From positions 1 through 38,176 of the IMG/VR virus record IMGVR_UViG_3300006793_000096: a stretch of DNA of 38,176 nt. The stretch is one strand, 5' to 3'. Source of the stretch: a virus. The position numbers and the translations under genes were made by a program. Below the pieces are notes generated by a model, which saw nothing but the letters and a program-made list of their open reading frames with translations, had not been told where the DNA came from and searched no databases. This document shows positions 1 to 9,300 of this stretch, piece by piece; within the stretch, counting starts at the first letter, position 1, and each line of letters begins with the position of its first letter.

Positions 1-104
1 TATCTTTGTATTCCAATCCTCTTAGCAAGAAAAACCGCGACACAATGTGCGAGAAAAGAAGCGGAGAAACATTTAACCAGAATACCGTTTCCTCCCAAAA
101 ATCC

Positions 105-221
105 ATGAAAAACCTAAAATTAGTAAAAGATTATTTTAATACACTGACCAGTAAAGGTAAGGCTTTTTTTGTACTCGCGGTAATCGTCGCGGCTTACTTA
201 ATTTTAGATCAATTAGGATGA
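105..221 (+). CDS. Small single-pass membrane protein
   Basis: A 38-residue product that I do not recognise. The N-terminal half is basic and polar, followed by one hydrophobic segment (residues about 20-34, FFVLAVIVAAYLIL), so it should be a single-span inner-membrane peptide. I chose the ATG at 105 because everything upstream in frame is polar and unlike a coding region; an ATG at 45 and a TTG at 6 are possible longer starts. Its stop codon overlaps the start of the next gene (ATGA at 218), which suggests coupled translation with the holin-like protein. A lysis accessory or virion membrane role is possible but not shown by the sequence. Confidence 0.5.
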   Translation: MKNLKLVKDYFNTLTSKGKAFFVLAVIVAAYLILDQLG

Positions 222-373
222 GCGACAGTACTCCAATAATAGGTATGATCGGTACCGGGCTCTCTTTTACGCTCGGGCAGTGGAATGATTTAGTAGGGCT
301 GTGTGCCGGTATACTAACATGCTGTTATATGATTTGGAAACTTGTTAAATTTTATAAAGATGGCAAAAGATAA
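218..373 (+). CDS. Holin-like small membrane protein
   Basis: A 51-residue product. It has a short polar N-terminus, a first weakly hydrophobic stretch (IIGMIGTGLSFTL, about residues 7-19), a second stronger one (LVGLCAGILTCCYMIWKLV, about 25-43) and a basic tail (KFYKDGKR). Small size, one or two membrane segments and a charged C-terminus are typical of phage holins, which make the membrane lesion at lysis. The GQWNDLVGL stretch before the second span also resembles short podoviral holins as I remember them. No endolysin lies in the window to support this. It begins at ATGA with the gene before it and overlaps the next by 14 nt. Confidence 0.5.
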   Translation: MSDSTPIIGMIGTGLSFTLGQWNDLVGLCAGILTCCYMIWKLVKFYKDGKR

Positions 374-500
374 AAAACAATTCACACCTTGCGAAAAATG
401 TAAAAACCAGCCCGAATGCATAAAGGCTGGTAAATGCGCATTAAGTAAACCTAAAAGCAAGCCCTCAAAACCGGGCAAGCTAGGTATTTACAACAGGTAA
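360..500 (+). CDS. Small Cys-rich, probably zinc-binding protein
   Basis: A 46-residue basic protein with four cysteines spaced C-x2-C-x5-C-x5-C (residues about 11, 14, 20, 26), a plausible single-metal knuckle, followed by a Lys/Pro/Ser-rich tail. The start lies inside the end of the holin-like gene. No family is recognised; a nucleic-acid or protein-binding role is only a guess from the Cys pattern and charge. Confidence 0.5.
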   Translation: MAKDKKQFTPCEKCKNQPECIKAGKCALSKPKSKPSKPGKLGIYNR

Positions 501-501
501 T

Positions 502-527
502 ACAACCGGTTTTCAGCTCCGTATAAC
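502..527 (+). promoter_or_regulatory. Recurrent late leader element, copy 1 (scaffold gene)
   Basis: ACAACCG (502-508) is followed 14 nt later by ATAAC (523-527), 17 nt before the scaffold ATG. The same pair of words precedes three other virion genes (1564, 19366, 21524; the 1564 copy has only CCG for the first word). The TATAAC word resembles a -10 box, so these may be late promoters; they could equally be mRNA leader signals. A bulged hairpin (CCGTA...TACGG, 518-541) overlaps this copy. Confidence 0.35.
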
Positions 528-544
528 AATAGTATTGTACGGGA

Positions 545-1570
545 ATGGAAGAACAAGCCGGGGTGGTTGATTCCCCCCAACAAACCGAATTAAATCTTGC
601 GGATGTGTCTACAGACGACCTTCGCCAGGCAATGTTAACGCAACCCGAAGCGGTAGAAGAAGCACCAGCTCAGCCTGAGGAGGAATCCCAGACAGAACCG
701 GAGCCCGAAGCTACTACTACGGAGGAGGTTTCTTCAGATGAACCGGTAGAAGAAGTTTTTGGTGAAACTGAAGAAGAAAGATTGGCTAAGAGAAGAATCA
801 GGCCGAAGAACGAATTAGACCAACAAGTCATCGATCTATATAGATCAGAAGGATTTAGCGGGACATTCGCAGACGCGGCTTCGGTAATTTACGGTCAAAC
901 TTCCCAACCGAATCAACCACAACCGCAACCAGTACAACCTGAGCCTATAGGCCCAGACCCTTTTACAACGGAAGCGGGTAAGCTAAATGGTGAAATTCAG
1001 GATCTCGAAATTAAGGTTAAAGAAGCCGCCGAAGATTTGGATACCCTTCAAGCTCTCAATTTACAGAGAGAAATTATGAAAAGGGAACTCCAGCTTCAAA
1101 GCCTCAACGACCGAAAAGAGAGGGAATCTGAAAGAATCCAAGAAGCGCAATACAACACCCACCGCAATAAAGCGGTGGAGAGCAGAGAAAGAGCTTATGA
1201 AGCTTATCCTGAATTGTCGGATAAATCCACAATTTACAGAAAAGAATTCGACCATTTCATAAACCAAGCTCAAGAACACTCTGATTACGCAGCAATTTTC
1301 AACTCTCCTAATTGGCCCGAACTCATGGCAAATGATTTCGCAGCTAGGAAAGGGGTAAATAGACCAGCGCCAGCGGCACCTGAGCCGGTTCAACAAAAAC
1401 AAGTTCAACCACTCGGAAGCCAGGCAAAAGTTTTGACAACAGGTCAAGCTGCACAACCCGTACAACAACCACAAACGGCGGAATCAATCATCAATAACTT
1501 AGGGGATATCAGTAACGATCAATTATTTGAAATGCTAGGTACCCCCGATGGAAGATCGTTTCTCCGTTAA
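545..1570 (+). CDS. Capsid scaffolding protein (probable)
   Basis: 341 residues. The first 85 are strongly acidic and Pro/Glu-rich; residues about 85-120 are globular; a Gln/Pro linker follows; and about 140-210 is a heptad-rich Glu/Arg/Leu coiled coil. The C-terminal third is Gln/Pro/Ala-rich and ends in a small helical motif. This acidic, coiled-coil, low-complexity architecture directly upstream of a capsid gene is the usual look of an internal scaffolding protein, which guides procapsid assembly and then leaves. It has no protease motif. The assignment rests on composition and position rather than on a conserved motif. The stop overlaps the leader element of the capsid gene. Confidence 0.7.
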   Translation: MEEQAGVVDSPQQTELNLADVSTDDLRQAMLTQPEAVEEAPAQPEEESQTEPEPEATTTEEVSSDEPVEEVFGETEEERLAKRRIRPKNELDQQVIDLYRSEGFSGTFADAASVIYGQTSQPNQPQPQPVQPEPIGPDPFTTEAGKLNGEIQDLEIKVKEAAEDLDTLQALNLQREIMKRELQLQSLNDRKERESERIQEAQYNTHRNKAVESRERAYEAYPELSDKSTIYRKEFDHFINQAQEHSDYAAIFNSPNWPELMANDFAARKGVNRPAPAAPEPVQQKQVQPLGSQAKVLTTGQAAQPVQQPQTAESIINNLGDISNDQLFEMLGTPDGRSFLR

Positions 1571-1581
1571 TTCAATATAAC
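1564..1581 (+). promoter_or_regulatory. Recurrent late leader element, copy 2 (capsid gene)
   Basis: CCGTTAA (1564-1570, sharing the scaffold stop) is followed 10 nt after CCG by ATAAC (1577-1581), 20 nt before the capsid ATG. It lacks the ACAA that precedes CCG in the other copies, but the TTAA...AATATAAC part closely matches copy 4 at 21524-21546. There is no Shine-Dalgarno sequence between the element and the start, although capsid protein must be made in very large amounts. Confidence 0.35.
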
Positions 1582-1601
1582 AAATCTAATTATTAAATAT
1601 C

Positions 1602-3116
1602 ATGGCTAATAAAGCATCAGCACCAGCAGCACAGTCGGCAGCCGGAAGTTTCGGAAATGTTGACTTGCTCAATACAAATACTAACTATAATACCTCCGCT
1701 AATAAAGGTACTACTAAAATTTTCGGCGATACCGATTTGCGTACCAGACTATGGTCTGAGCTCGTAACTCGTGACGCTCGGGAAAAGAATGTATTCTCAA
1801 AGTTCATCGGTTCGGAAGGCTCAGGCTCGCCGGTCGTAGAAAAACGCGATCTATCCGCAGGCGGATCTGACAAGGTAACTTTTACTACTGTCGCTCCAAT
1901 TCGTGGACAAGGTGTTCGTGGGGAGCAAATCCTCAAGAATAAAACCGGGAAGCTCAAATTTGGCGCATTCAGCGTTGAAGTGGATCTTATCCGTCACGCT
2001 GTTGCTTGGACGCAAGTTGTAAAACTTATGCGCTTCACAGGCAAAACTATCGACCAGCTTTCAGCTGAAGTTATGGCTGAGTGGGCAGGACGCACTGAAC
2101 AGGATCATATCCAAATGGTTCTTCGCGATACTTGCTTGAATAACTCTACTTCAAACCTTATCTCCGGATATGGCGCAGCGCAAAACCTTGCATATACAGA
2201 AGGTCTTAGTACCGACATCATTCAAGAAGCCAAACAAGCATTGATCGCCCAGGGTGGTGAGCCAATGAATGTTGGTGGTGATGACAAAACCGAAATTCCC
2301 GGTTATTTGTTCTTCGCACCTGACGCTTGTTTACGCCCTCTTCGTTCAGATCCTGATTACCTCGAAGCTATTCTTCAAGCTGACGAGCGTAGTAGTTCTA
2401 ACAAGTTGTACAGTGGTAACTATGCAATGTGGGACGGTAATATTATTGCCAACCATAATGTATTAATCGACACAGCTGACGGACGCCAAGGTTCTCCTTT
2501 GCTTCCTACCGCTCTTGTTGGCACTGCTCATACTATCGCTACCGCAGCTAAGCTTAACCTTGGTTACGACTGCTTTGCAAACTTCATAGGTTTCGACGCA
2601 AAGATCCCAGGCGGAGGCGGAGGTCAGTATGCAACTTCTGCTAATTCAGGAGGCATTGACGGATACATTCTCGCAGTTGCTCCTAGTGGGGACTACGGTT
2701 GTGCTTCTTATACGGCAAATACTGGTAACGAACTTACCGGTCTTGCTCGCGTAAGTGGCGGAGGTCAGCTCGCAGCAGCATCAACAGCAGGTACTCCTAC
2801 AAAGAACTCCATTAACTTGGCAACAACGAGTACAATTCCGGCCGGAACTGTTATCTATCAGTGCAACGCTCTTGGAACTCCAATCGGATATGCGTTAGCA
2901 ATGGGTAAAACTGCATTATACTACGCAAAAGGTGCAGTATCCAATGAGCAGATATTCCACTATGACGACTTCGCCAACTCCGGCAACGAAGCACACTTGT
3001 CAGCTGTAGGTATTCAGTCCGTTTACGGAATGGCCGCTTACCAAGATACAAACGGGAGAATCCCCGGAGTACAGCTCGTAGAGTCGGTTAGGCAGATTCC
3101 AGGTTTTAGTTTCTGA
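1602..3116 (+). CDS. Major capsid protein, N4-gp56 family
   Basis: 504 residues. The N-terminal two thirds match the N4-gp56 capsid type: an opening region around DLRTRLWSELVTRDAREKN (about residues 45-63), then a dl..Gdkvtf-like segment (SGGS/DKVTF, about 85-92), an RGQGVRGEQ loop, and the long spine-helix region KTIDQLSAEVMAEWAGRTEQD (about 147-167). Family members form the HK97-fold shell of podoviruses and some other phages. The C-terminal third contains a Gly/Ala/Ser/Thr-rich insert (about 355-420, ASYTANTGNELTG onward) that looks like an added surface or decoration domain before the conserved ending. It follows the scaffold gene directly and is closed by a strong terminator at 3163-3194. 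Confidence 0.88.
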   Translation: MANKASAPAAQSAAGSFGNVDLLNTNTNYNTSANKGTTKIFGDTDLRTRLWSELVTRDAREKNVFSKFIGSEGSGSPVVEKRDLSAGGSDKVTFTTVAPIRGQGVRGEQILKNKTGKLKFGAFSVEVDLIRHAVAWTQVVKLMRFTGKTIDQLSAEVMAEWAGRTEQDHIQMVLRDTCLNNSTSNLISGYGAAQNLAYTEGLSTDIIQEAKQALIAQGGEPMNVGGDDKTEIPGYLFFAPDACLRPLRSDPDYLEAILQADERSSSNKLYSGNYAMWDGNIIANHNVLIDTADGRQGSPLLPTALVGTAHTIATAAKLNLGYDCFANFIGFDAKIPGGGGGQYATSANSGGIDGYILAVAPSGDYGCASYTANTGNELTGLARVSGGGQLAAASTAGTPTKNSINLATTSTIPAGTVIYQCNALGTPIGYALAMGKTALYYAKGAVSNEQIFHYDDFANSGNEAHLSAVGIQSVYGMAAYQDTNGRIPGVQLVESVRQIPGFSF

Positions 3117-3162
3117 GCTATTTAAGCTTGAGAATATTAACCATATTCTAATCAAATCCACC

Positions 3163-3194
3163 ACCCCTCCCTGAGTATTCGGGGAGGGGTTTTT
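3163..3194 (+). terminator. Rho-independent terminator after the capsid gene
   Basis: A perfect 9-bp GC-rich stem (ACCCCTCCC, 3163-3171, with GGGAGGGGT, 3182-3190) has a 10-nt loop and is followed by TTTTT. It lies 46 nt past the capsid stop and would insulate capsid/scaffold transcription from the tail genes. The next gene starts only 16 nt later. Confidence 0.9.
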
Positions 3195-3210
3195 ATTACA
3201 CAATACTATC

Positions 3211-3555
3211 ATGAAAATCATAATCATCGGAAAGAGAGATCAAATGGGAACAATCCCGGTAATGCGAGTAAAAGGCATGAGCCGTTTACAGTACACTTTT
3301 GAATGGGATAAGGAAAGTAGGCACTACGCTTACGAACCGAAAACCCAAAGAGAAGCGGACGACATATTTAGAACACAAGGGCGTCTCTATAAGAGGATGT
3401 TTTTCTCCGTTCTTATGGATGAAAAAAAAGAGCCGGAAACAGATCACCATTTTGTAAAAGAAAAAACGGCTCCTAAAAAGAAAAAAGCGAAAGCTGAAAA
3501 AATAGATCCTACTCCCGAATTACAAGCGGTAGTAGAAAAAGATGTCGCAGTGTAG
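3211..3555 (+). CDS. Small virion-module protein of unknown function
   Basis: 114 residues. The N-terminal part is compact (MKIIIIGKRDQMGTIPVMRV) with a conserved-looking WDKESRHYAYEP segment and a helical region near residues 48-70. The last 45 residues are a Lys/Glu/Pro-rich tail (KTAPKKKKAKAEK) that is probably disordered. Its place right after the capsid gene suggests a head-completion or connector accessory protein, but I recognise no family. It is the first gene after the capsid terminator, so it needs its own promoter or read-through. Confidence 0.65.
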   Translation: MKIIIIGKRDQMGTIPVMRVKGMSRLQYTFEWDKESRHYAYEPKTQREADDIFRTQGRLYKRMFFSVLMDEKKEPETDHHFVKEKTAPKKKKAKAEKIDPTPELQAVVEKDVAV

Positions 3556-3564
3556 CATGACTAA

Positions 3565-4494
3565 ATGCCGGCACAATTAACAGGTTTATCCGTTTCCCAA
3601 AGCCCAGTTGTACAACTTACTGTACAAGGGGTTCAAACATCCCCCACATCTTCGCTTAGCAATTTAAGCTCAGTAGGTTCTCCGCTAAACAGCTTTTCAA
3701 TTTTAACATTAAATTCTCCAACGAGTTTTATTGGAGATATTAAAATTAGAAAACTGTGCATGTTTGAGCACATACTAGACCAAGTAGCGAGTATGCTTGG
3801 TGCGGATAGGTGGGACGAACTTCCATTAGTAGACCAAGAGCGTATAAAAATCGTAGTTAACCAGGCTTATCGAGAATGTTACGCCCCCGTTGACGGGCAC
3901 AGGCCTAGGTGGGCTTCTCGTAAAATAAAGCTGTTTTTCCCTCAAGGAGCTCAGTCAGCCGATTTAGAACTAGATGTAATAGATGTAGAAAAAGTCCCCG
4001 TTCTTGTAGGGCATGGGCCTCTTTCACCTATGAACTCTCGTAATGATGAAATTACGGCTAGGGCTCATTATTCAGGAGATTTTAGACCAGTAGGGGGTTA
4101 CCAAGGAAGCTTTCCCTCGATTGATATGGATGAGCCTGAAGTAGACAGACCTATTTGGTACTTTATCGATCAAGTCGATAATGAAGAAGATTTCACGGTT
4201 GTGCCTAGAATGGTTTTATACCCAATTCCCGATAAAGATTACGAAGTCGAACTAGTCGGCAATATAATACCGGATAATCTAGAAGTAGGGGATTCCCCAA
4301 GACTTCCAGGAGAGGTGTGCTGGGATATTCTTTTACCTATTGCGCAGTATAAGCTTCTTTCAGATCCCCGCTATAATGGAGGGAATAGAGAAGTTATAGT
4401 ACAAGCGGCAAAAGAAGCAAAAAGAAAACTTAAACATTTTTCTTCTCCGCAGAAACAGAGAACTACTAGGATTATAAGAAGAGGGGGTTGGTAA
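3565..4494 (+). CDS. Probable head-tail connector / tail tube protein
   Basis: 309 residues. From the internal Met at about 66 the protein reads as a compact connector-type structural protein: MFEHILDQVASMLGADRW, VNQAYRECYAP, RWASRKIKLFFPQG, then mixed alpha/beta with an ending of RIIRRGGW. Size and place (shortly after the capsid gene) fit a podoviral adaptor or tail-tube protein; this is inference. The first 65 residues are unlike the rest, being Ser/Thr/Leu/Pro-rich (QTSPTSSLSNLSSVGS, LNSPTSFIGDIKI) and resembling the PT-x-L repeats of the downstream tail proteins. So either the true start is the ATG near 3760 or an extra repeat segment has been added. The stop overlaps the next start as TAATG. 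Confidence 0.6.
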   Translation: MPAQLTGLSVSQSPVVQLTVQGVQTSPTSSLSNLSSVGSPLNSFSILTLNSPTSFIGDIKIRKLCMFEHILDQVASMLGADRWDELPLVDQERIKIVVNQAYRECYAPVDGHRPRWASRKIKLFFPQGAQSADLELDVIDVEKVPVLVGHGPLSPMNSRNDEITARAHYSGDFRPVGGYQGSFPSIDMDEPEVDRPIWYFIDQVDNEEDFTVVPRMVLYPIPDKDYEVELVGNIIPDNLEVGDSPRLPGEVCWDILLPIAQYKLLSDPRYNGGNREVIVQAAKEAKRKLKHFSSPQKQRTTRIIRRGGW

Positions 4495-6356
4495 TGGCTA
4501 AAGATTTAAGAATCCGCCCAATCGGAAAGCCTAAGATTGAGGAAGATTCCCAATTAGGTTTTCAAAAACTAACCCGTAGATTTGCCGCCGAAGGAACTAA
4601 GGTAACTAAAGATGGGTTAGATGGAACTGACGACGGAATCGCCTTATTTAGAAGAGTAGGGGAGCCCGATGAGGAGTACCCAGACCACTACCTCGTTAAT
4701 CAACAAACCATACCCGGCGAGACATTGGACAGTTGTACTTTGGTAAGGCAGTATGCTCAACTCAGAGACTCTTGGTTTAGCCAACAGTCAAGTGAGTCAG
4801 GTGAACTTAAAAAGTTAACTAGGAAATACGTAGTTCTTAAAAACAGTAATCATATATTAAAGCAGTTAGGTAACCTTAAGAATCTAGGCTATGACTCCAG
4901 AGAGTGGTCGTTACACCCAGCTACCGGTAGTGGTTTACCTGATGGCGCTGAAGCGTTGGACGACGGTACGCCGGAGTCAAATGCAGACTGCTGGGATATG
5001 CTTCCCGAAATAATTAGAAGAACGGAACCTAAACTAGCTTCTTATGTTGACGGCGATGCGGCCGGCAATATACCAGACGAAGCGGGTCAGGCTTTAGTAA
5101 GCTTAGCCACCGTTTCTATTGCTTCTTATGTAGTATATCCGAGATCTATAACAATAGGTGCAGTGGACACCGTTACGAATAAAGCCACCGTTACTGTTGA
5201 AAGTGCAGCCCCTTGGAAGCTAGGTGGTCAAGTATTCAGCTCACAGGAGGGAAGAGCCGTACTAGACGACACTCAATTAATAGCAGAAGGAGAAACTTTT
5301 GTAGTACTAGGCGACCCGAGAGATGGCCAGGGAATTGACGACCCGGACACCCACCACGAATGTAATGAGGAAGTTTATACCGAACAAATTAATAAAGTAG
5401 GTGTAGGGGAGTCGATAGAATTAGATATTTCTAAAATAAAACCCGTGCAGCCTAATATGACTTCCGTAAATGCTCAAGGGGAAGACGGGTACATAGCTTA
5501 CGATTTAGAAGAAGAGGATAGACAATCCCATTTCATAGAAGACCTGGCGCTTACGGATCAGCAAATAAGTATTAGCTCTAATGAGCACGGTTATAATTTA
5601 CGCTGGCTAAGGGCTTCGGCAAGTGTAGACACCAGTAGTCCCGGTGTGGATATATGGACTTGCTCATGGGTTGCCCCTATCGGTTCATATTGGAAAATAC
5701 TATCGAGCACTGAAAAAAACGCCACACACCCTACAATAGTAGGCTTTGACCATACAGGTTTTAAAGCTTTTAAAAGAGGGAGTAAAAAACAGGGAGCTCC
5801 AGCGGTATTAACTTATTTTACCGTAGCGGAACAAGCCCCTTACTACGCCACTACTTACGCTAAAAACAGCGGAGCGGTAACTATGGACTTTTACATAGTA
5901 CTAGCGGAAGGAAGCTCTAAAAGTTTAACATTTAAACAAAGCTTTTCTAACGCGGCTTTTTATCAATCGGTTAACGGTACTCAACTTAGATTTCCTACGG
6001 AATTTATGAGGACAACGGGTGAACCGGATTTTATCGACGTAGCTTGTTTAAAAGGAGCAGGCTGTGGAGGTATCGCGGCCGCTCAGTATATTAATAGAAT
6101 GGGGGCAGGTGATGATGTAACTGTACCCGGAGGTAGTACGTTAGTTTTCTTTTACAATGACCCGTATGGCGACACAGACTGGAGGGAAAAACCATTATTT
6201 CAAGGAAGACCTATACAAAGTGCCGGAGGGCATATTTCATGGGACGCCACTATTTGGAATAATAAATTAACTAAAAGCCCTTCTTCTATGAAGGTAACTC
6301 CCCTTCACCACCATCACCGAAATAGAATTTGGAAAATTGAAGTAATATTTTTCTAA
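4494..6356 (+). CDS. Large virion structural protein, unknown
   Basis: 620 residues from the ATG at 4494, which overlaps the previous stop (TAATG). No family is recognised. Residues about 1-150 are charged and mixed. From about 200 onward the protein is rich in Val/Thr/Ser beta-type sequence (SYVVYPRSITIGAVDTVTNK), and near 530-600 it ends with aromatic-rich strands and a basic, His-containing tail (HHHHRNRIWKIEVIFF). The beta-rich composition and its position between a connector and the giant repeat protein favour a tail or baseplate-like structural role. It is joined to the next gene by a TAATG overlap at 6356. Confidence 0.65.
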   Translation: MAKDLRIRPIGKPKIEEDSQLGFQKLTRRFAAEGTKVTKDGLDGTDDGIALFRRVGEPDEEYPDHYLVNQQTIPGETLDSCTLVRQYAQLRDSWFSQQSSESGELKKLTRKYVVLKNSNHILKQLGNLKNLGYDSREWSLHPATGSGLPDGAEALDDGTPESNADCWDMLPEIIRRTEPKLASYVDGDAAGNIPDEAGQALVSLATVSIASYVVYPRSITIGAVDTVTNKATVTVESAAPWKLGGQVFSSQEGRAVLDDTQLIAEGETFVVLGDPRDGQGIDDPDTHHECNEEVYTEQINKVGVGESIELDISKIKPVQPNMTSVNAQGEDGYIAYDLEEEDRQSHFIEDLALTDQQISISSNEHGYNLRWLRASASVDTSSPGVDIWTCSWVAPIGSYWKILSSTEKNATHPTIVGFDHTGFKAFKRGSKKQGAPAVLTYFTVAEQAPYYATTYAKNSGAVTMDFYIVLAEGSSKSLTFKQSFSNAAFYQSVNGTQLRFPTEFMRTTGEPDFIDVACLKGAGCGGIAAAQYINRMGAGDDVTVPGGSTLVFFYNDPYGDTDWREKPLFQGRPIQSAGGHISWDATIWNNKLTKSPSSMKVTPLHHHHRNRIWKIEVIFF

Positions 6357-9300
6357 TGGACGAAGAAACCCCCGATCAATTAAAAGAACGCCTCATACAA
6401 TTAGAGGAAAGCGTTGAGGAGTTACTTAAAGGTAAAACCGATGAAGGTTTTGAAGGTACGCTTGAGGTAGTTCAAAGTGACGGCGGGCACCGCCAGACTA
6501 TTGTTCATTTCGTAGATGTCGAAAAATACCAGTTATCTAAGCCCCCGTCTAAAGAGATAGCTCACGCGTGTTTTACTAAAATTATAGAAGACGAGTGGGA
6601 TCCAGAAGAAAGGAAAATGGATCGGTTTATATCCCACGGAGATTTAGTAGTTATAGAAGGCGAGCCTTGTCTTTACTATTGCTATGTAGCTAAAGTAGAT
6701 AGAACCCCAGACAGCCCCGCGGGGTTTCAACAAGAGTCTAGCCTAGGTGGCGGGATAAAAAATAAAAACGAAAAGGACCAGACTAGACTAGAGCTTATAA
6801 TTTGGTCTGAAGTTTACCCAGGTGGAGGGGCTAATGTAGATGTTAAATTTTCAAGAACTTCACTCACACCGGGCAGTGAGTCGGAAAGTGGTATAACTGA
6901 TTTAATAATAACCCCCGACGACCCTCAGCCCGATAGTATAGATCTTAGTATACCAAAATTAGAAATCACACCAAGTGAAGAGGAGCCCGAACCGCTTGAA
7001 ACGACATTTCCTACAAAACTTTCTTTTAAAGAGGAAACCCCCGCAAGTTCAGACACCGGTGAGTGTGAGTTTTATACTCAAAAAATAACTACGAAAAACA
7101 CACCCGATGAACATTTTTACATTAAAACTTTTAAGATCACTCCTGACACTTCGACATTGTCCACTCTAAATTGGACGGCTTTTAATTTAACGGTTAAAAA
7201 AACCAATACTCAGGGTAGTCAAAAGCAGTTCCTTACAACCGGAGTTACATTGGAGCAACCGGCAAACGGCCCAGACAAAGATATATACGGAAGTAAGCCT
7301 TGGAAATACGACGGGACTTGGTCCGCTGTTAATGGACTAACTTCGAGAGTTTGGGATATAGAGGTACGAGATTCCTCGTCTTACTTAGATTGCGCTTACG
7401 CAAAGTATAAATCGAATCATATTAAAATAACAGATGGGGTTGAATCGACAACCCCCGATCAAATTGAAAGTAATACTTTAAATATTACCGATTTAACACC
7501 CACCTCGAGGGTTGCCAAAAAATCGTTTACTGTAAATAAACTTAAACTTACTGATGGGACTGAGCCGTCGCAGCCCGATATAATTGAGAGTAATACGTTA
7601 GATATAGAAGATGTAACCCCTTCGGGCACTGCCGATATAAATTATCAAACGAATAAAATAAAGCTCACCGATGCAACCGAAGACCCTAAAATTGAGGTTA
7701 AAAGTAGTGATTTAACTATTGCAGACGTAACTCCCTCCTCAAACACCCCCGACGTATTTAAGACAAATAAGATAAAGCTTACTGACGCGCCCGAAGACCC
7801 TAAAATCGAGGTTGAGAGTAATACTTTAGACCTTACAGATATAAATACAGTACCTTCGGATACCATTAGTATGTTCGATGGTTCCCATCGATGGATCGAC
7901 TCAGCCGATACTACCGACACCATGTACTACGGGGCGGCTAAAGCCGAACCTGTTGTGCCTAAAGGAACGCACAAGTTAGCTAAAGATTTAGATATCAGTC
8001 TTACATGCGAACAGGTGACTCCTGGTGACGCCGGAGCGACGTTAATAAATGTTAGTGAAATTACGGATTTAGATTTAAGTCAAAGCTCACCCGAGCCCGT
8101 AGATACTTTTACATACATAACTAATTTAGCTACTACGGTCACGGCCGGATCAGATACTACTAAGTACAACGAAAATACGAGCTTAATAACCGCATTTAGT
8201 AATGTAAATGGCACTGAAGATGATATAAATAATTCTACCGTTTTAAAAAAATTAGACGGTTGTTATATCGACCCAAAATCACCAAACGACGGCACTCCTT
8301 TTGATATATTAACCCAAGTTGGGACTAAAAGTACCATTCAAGAAAATAAATTTTCGGGGATAGTCTTTGAACAAAGCACGAGTTCTTGTAGCAATTGCCT
8401 AGTTCTAAACCCTAAGTCCCTAAAAATAGCCGAAAAAAAGCAGACATTTAAATCAAAAACGGCTACACCAAAGCTGCAAGAACATGATTTTTATGTAAAA
8501 AGCACTCCTGTAAAAATAACTACTTATGAGCGCGAAGATATCCTTAAGATAGAGCAGAAAAAGAAGAAGCTAAAAGTTTTAGAAAAAGTAAATCAATATG
8601 CGGTAGTCGCAAATAGAGAGACGCTAAAACTGGACAAAGTCGCCATTAATCTCAAAATTGATTCCACCATCCACGAGGTTAAAGAAATACTTATACGGCA
8701 AGTTTTCAAAGCCGACTGGAACGAGCTGGAGGTGAAAATTGAGGACCAAACCTTTAATTTTGACGGCAAAAAATTAGTAATCGTTCGAAGGAGGGGTGAG
8801 TTTTACGGGACTAAAAAGGATGCAACTTTTGATTTTGAAAAGTGGAAAGTTGAGCAAACAAAAAGGGTAGACGAGGTTTATAAAAAAACAGTTAAAGCAA
8901 ATGTTAGTTTTAATAAAACTATAACATTTTTAAAAAAGAATTTTACTATTGATGAGGTAAAAAGAGTAGATGAGATTTATAAAAAGACGGTTAACGCCGA
9001 AGTCAGTTACAATAAAACTCATCATATATCAAAAATAGTATGGGATGTTACACAAACAAAAAGGGAAGATAAGATCTTCAAGAAAACGGTTAACGCCGCT
9101 ATTTTAGATAATTATTCTCTTTCATTTGAGCGTAAACTTTGGAGATTTGCCCAAACAAAAAGAACTGACAAGATTTACGCAAAAACTGTTAATTTAGTAA
9201 CTACCGACGAAAAAACGATAGAAATAACTCCTTGGAATTTATACATAGTATGCTTATCCGAAGACAAACTTTTTTGGCAAGATAAAGAGAGTAGTTTTGG

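Noticed and set aside
1-8. TATCTTTG at the left edge, matching the Bacteroidetes -7 consensus TAnnTTTG
   Set aside because: A single short match; the -33 element would lie outside the window and the other gaps do not show the motif, so it is not enough to assign a promoter or a host phylum.
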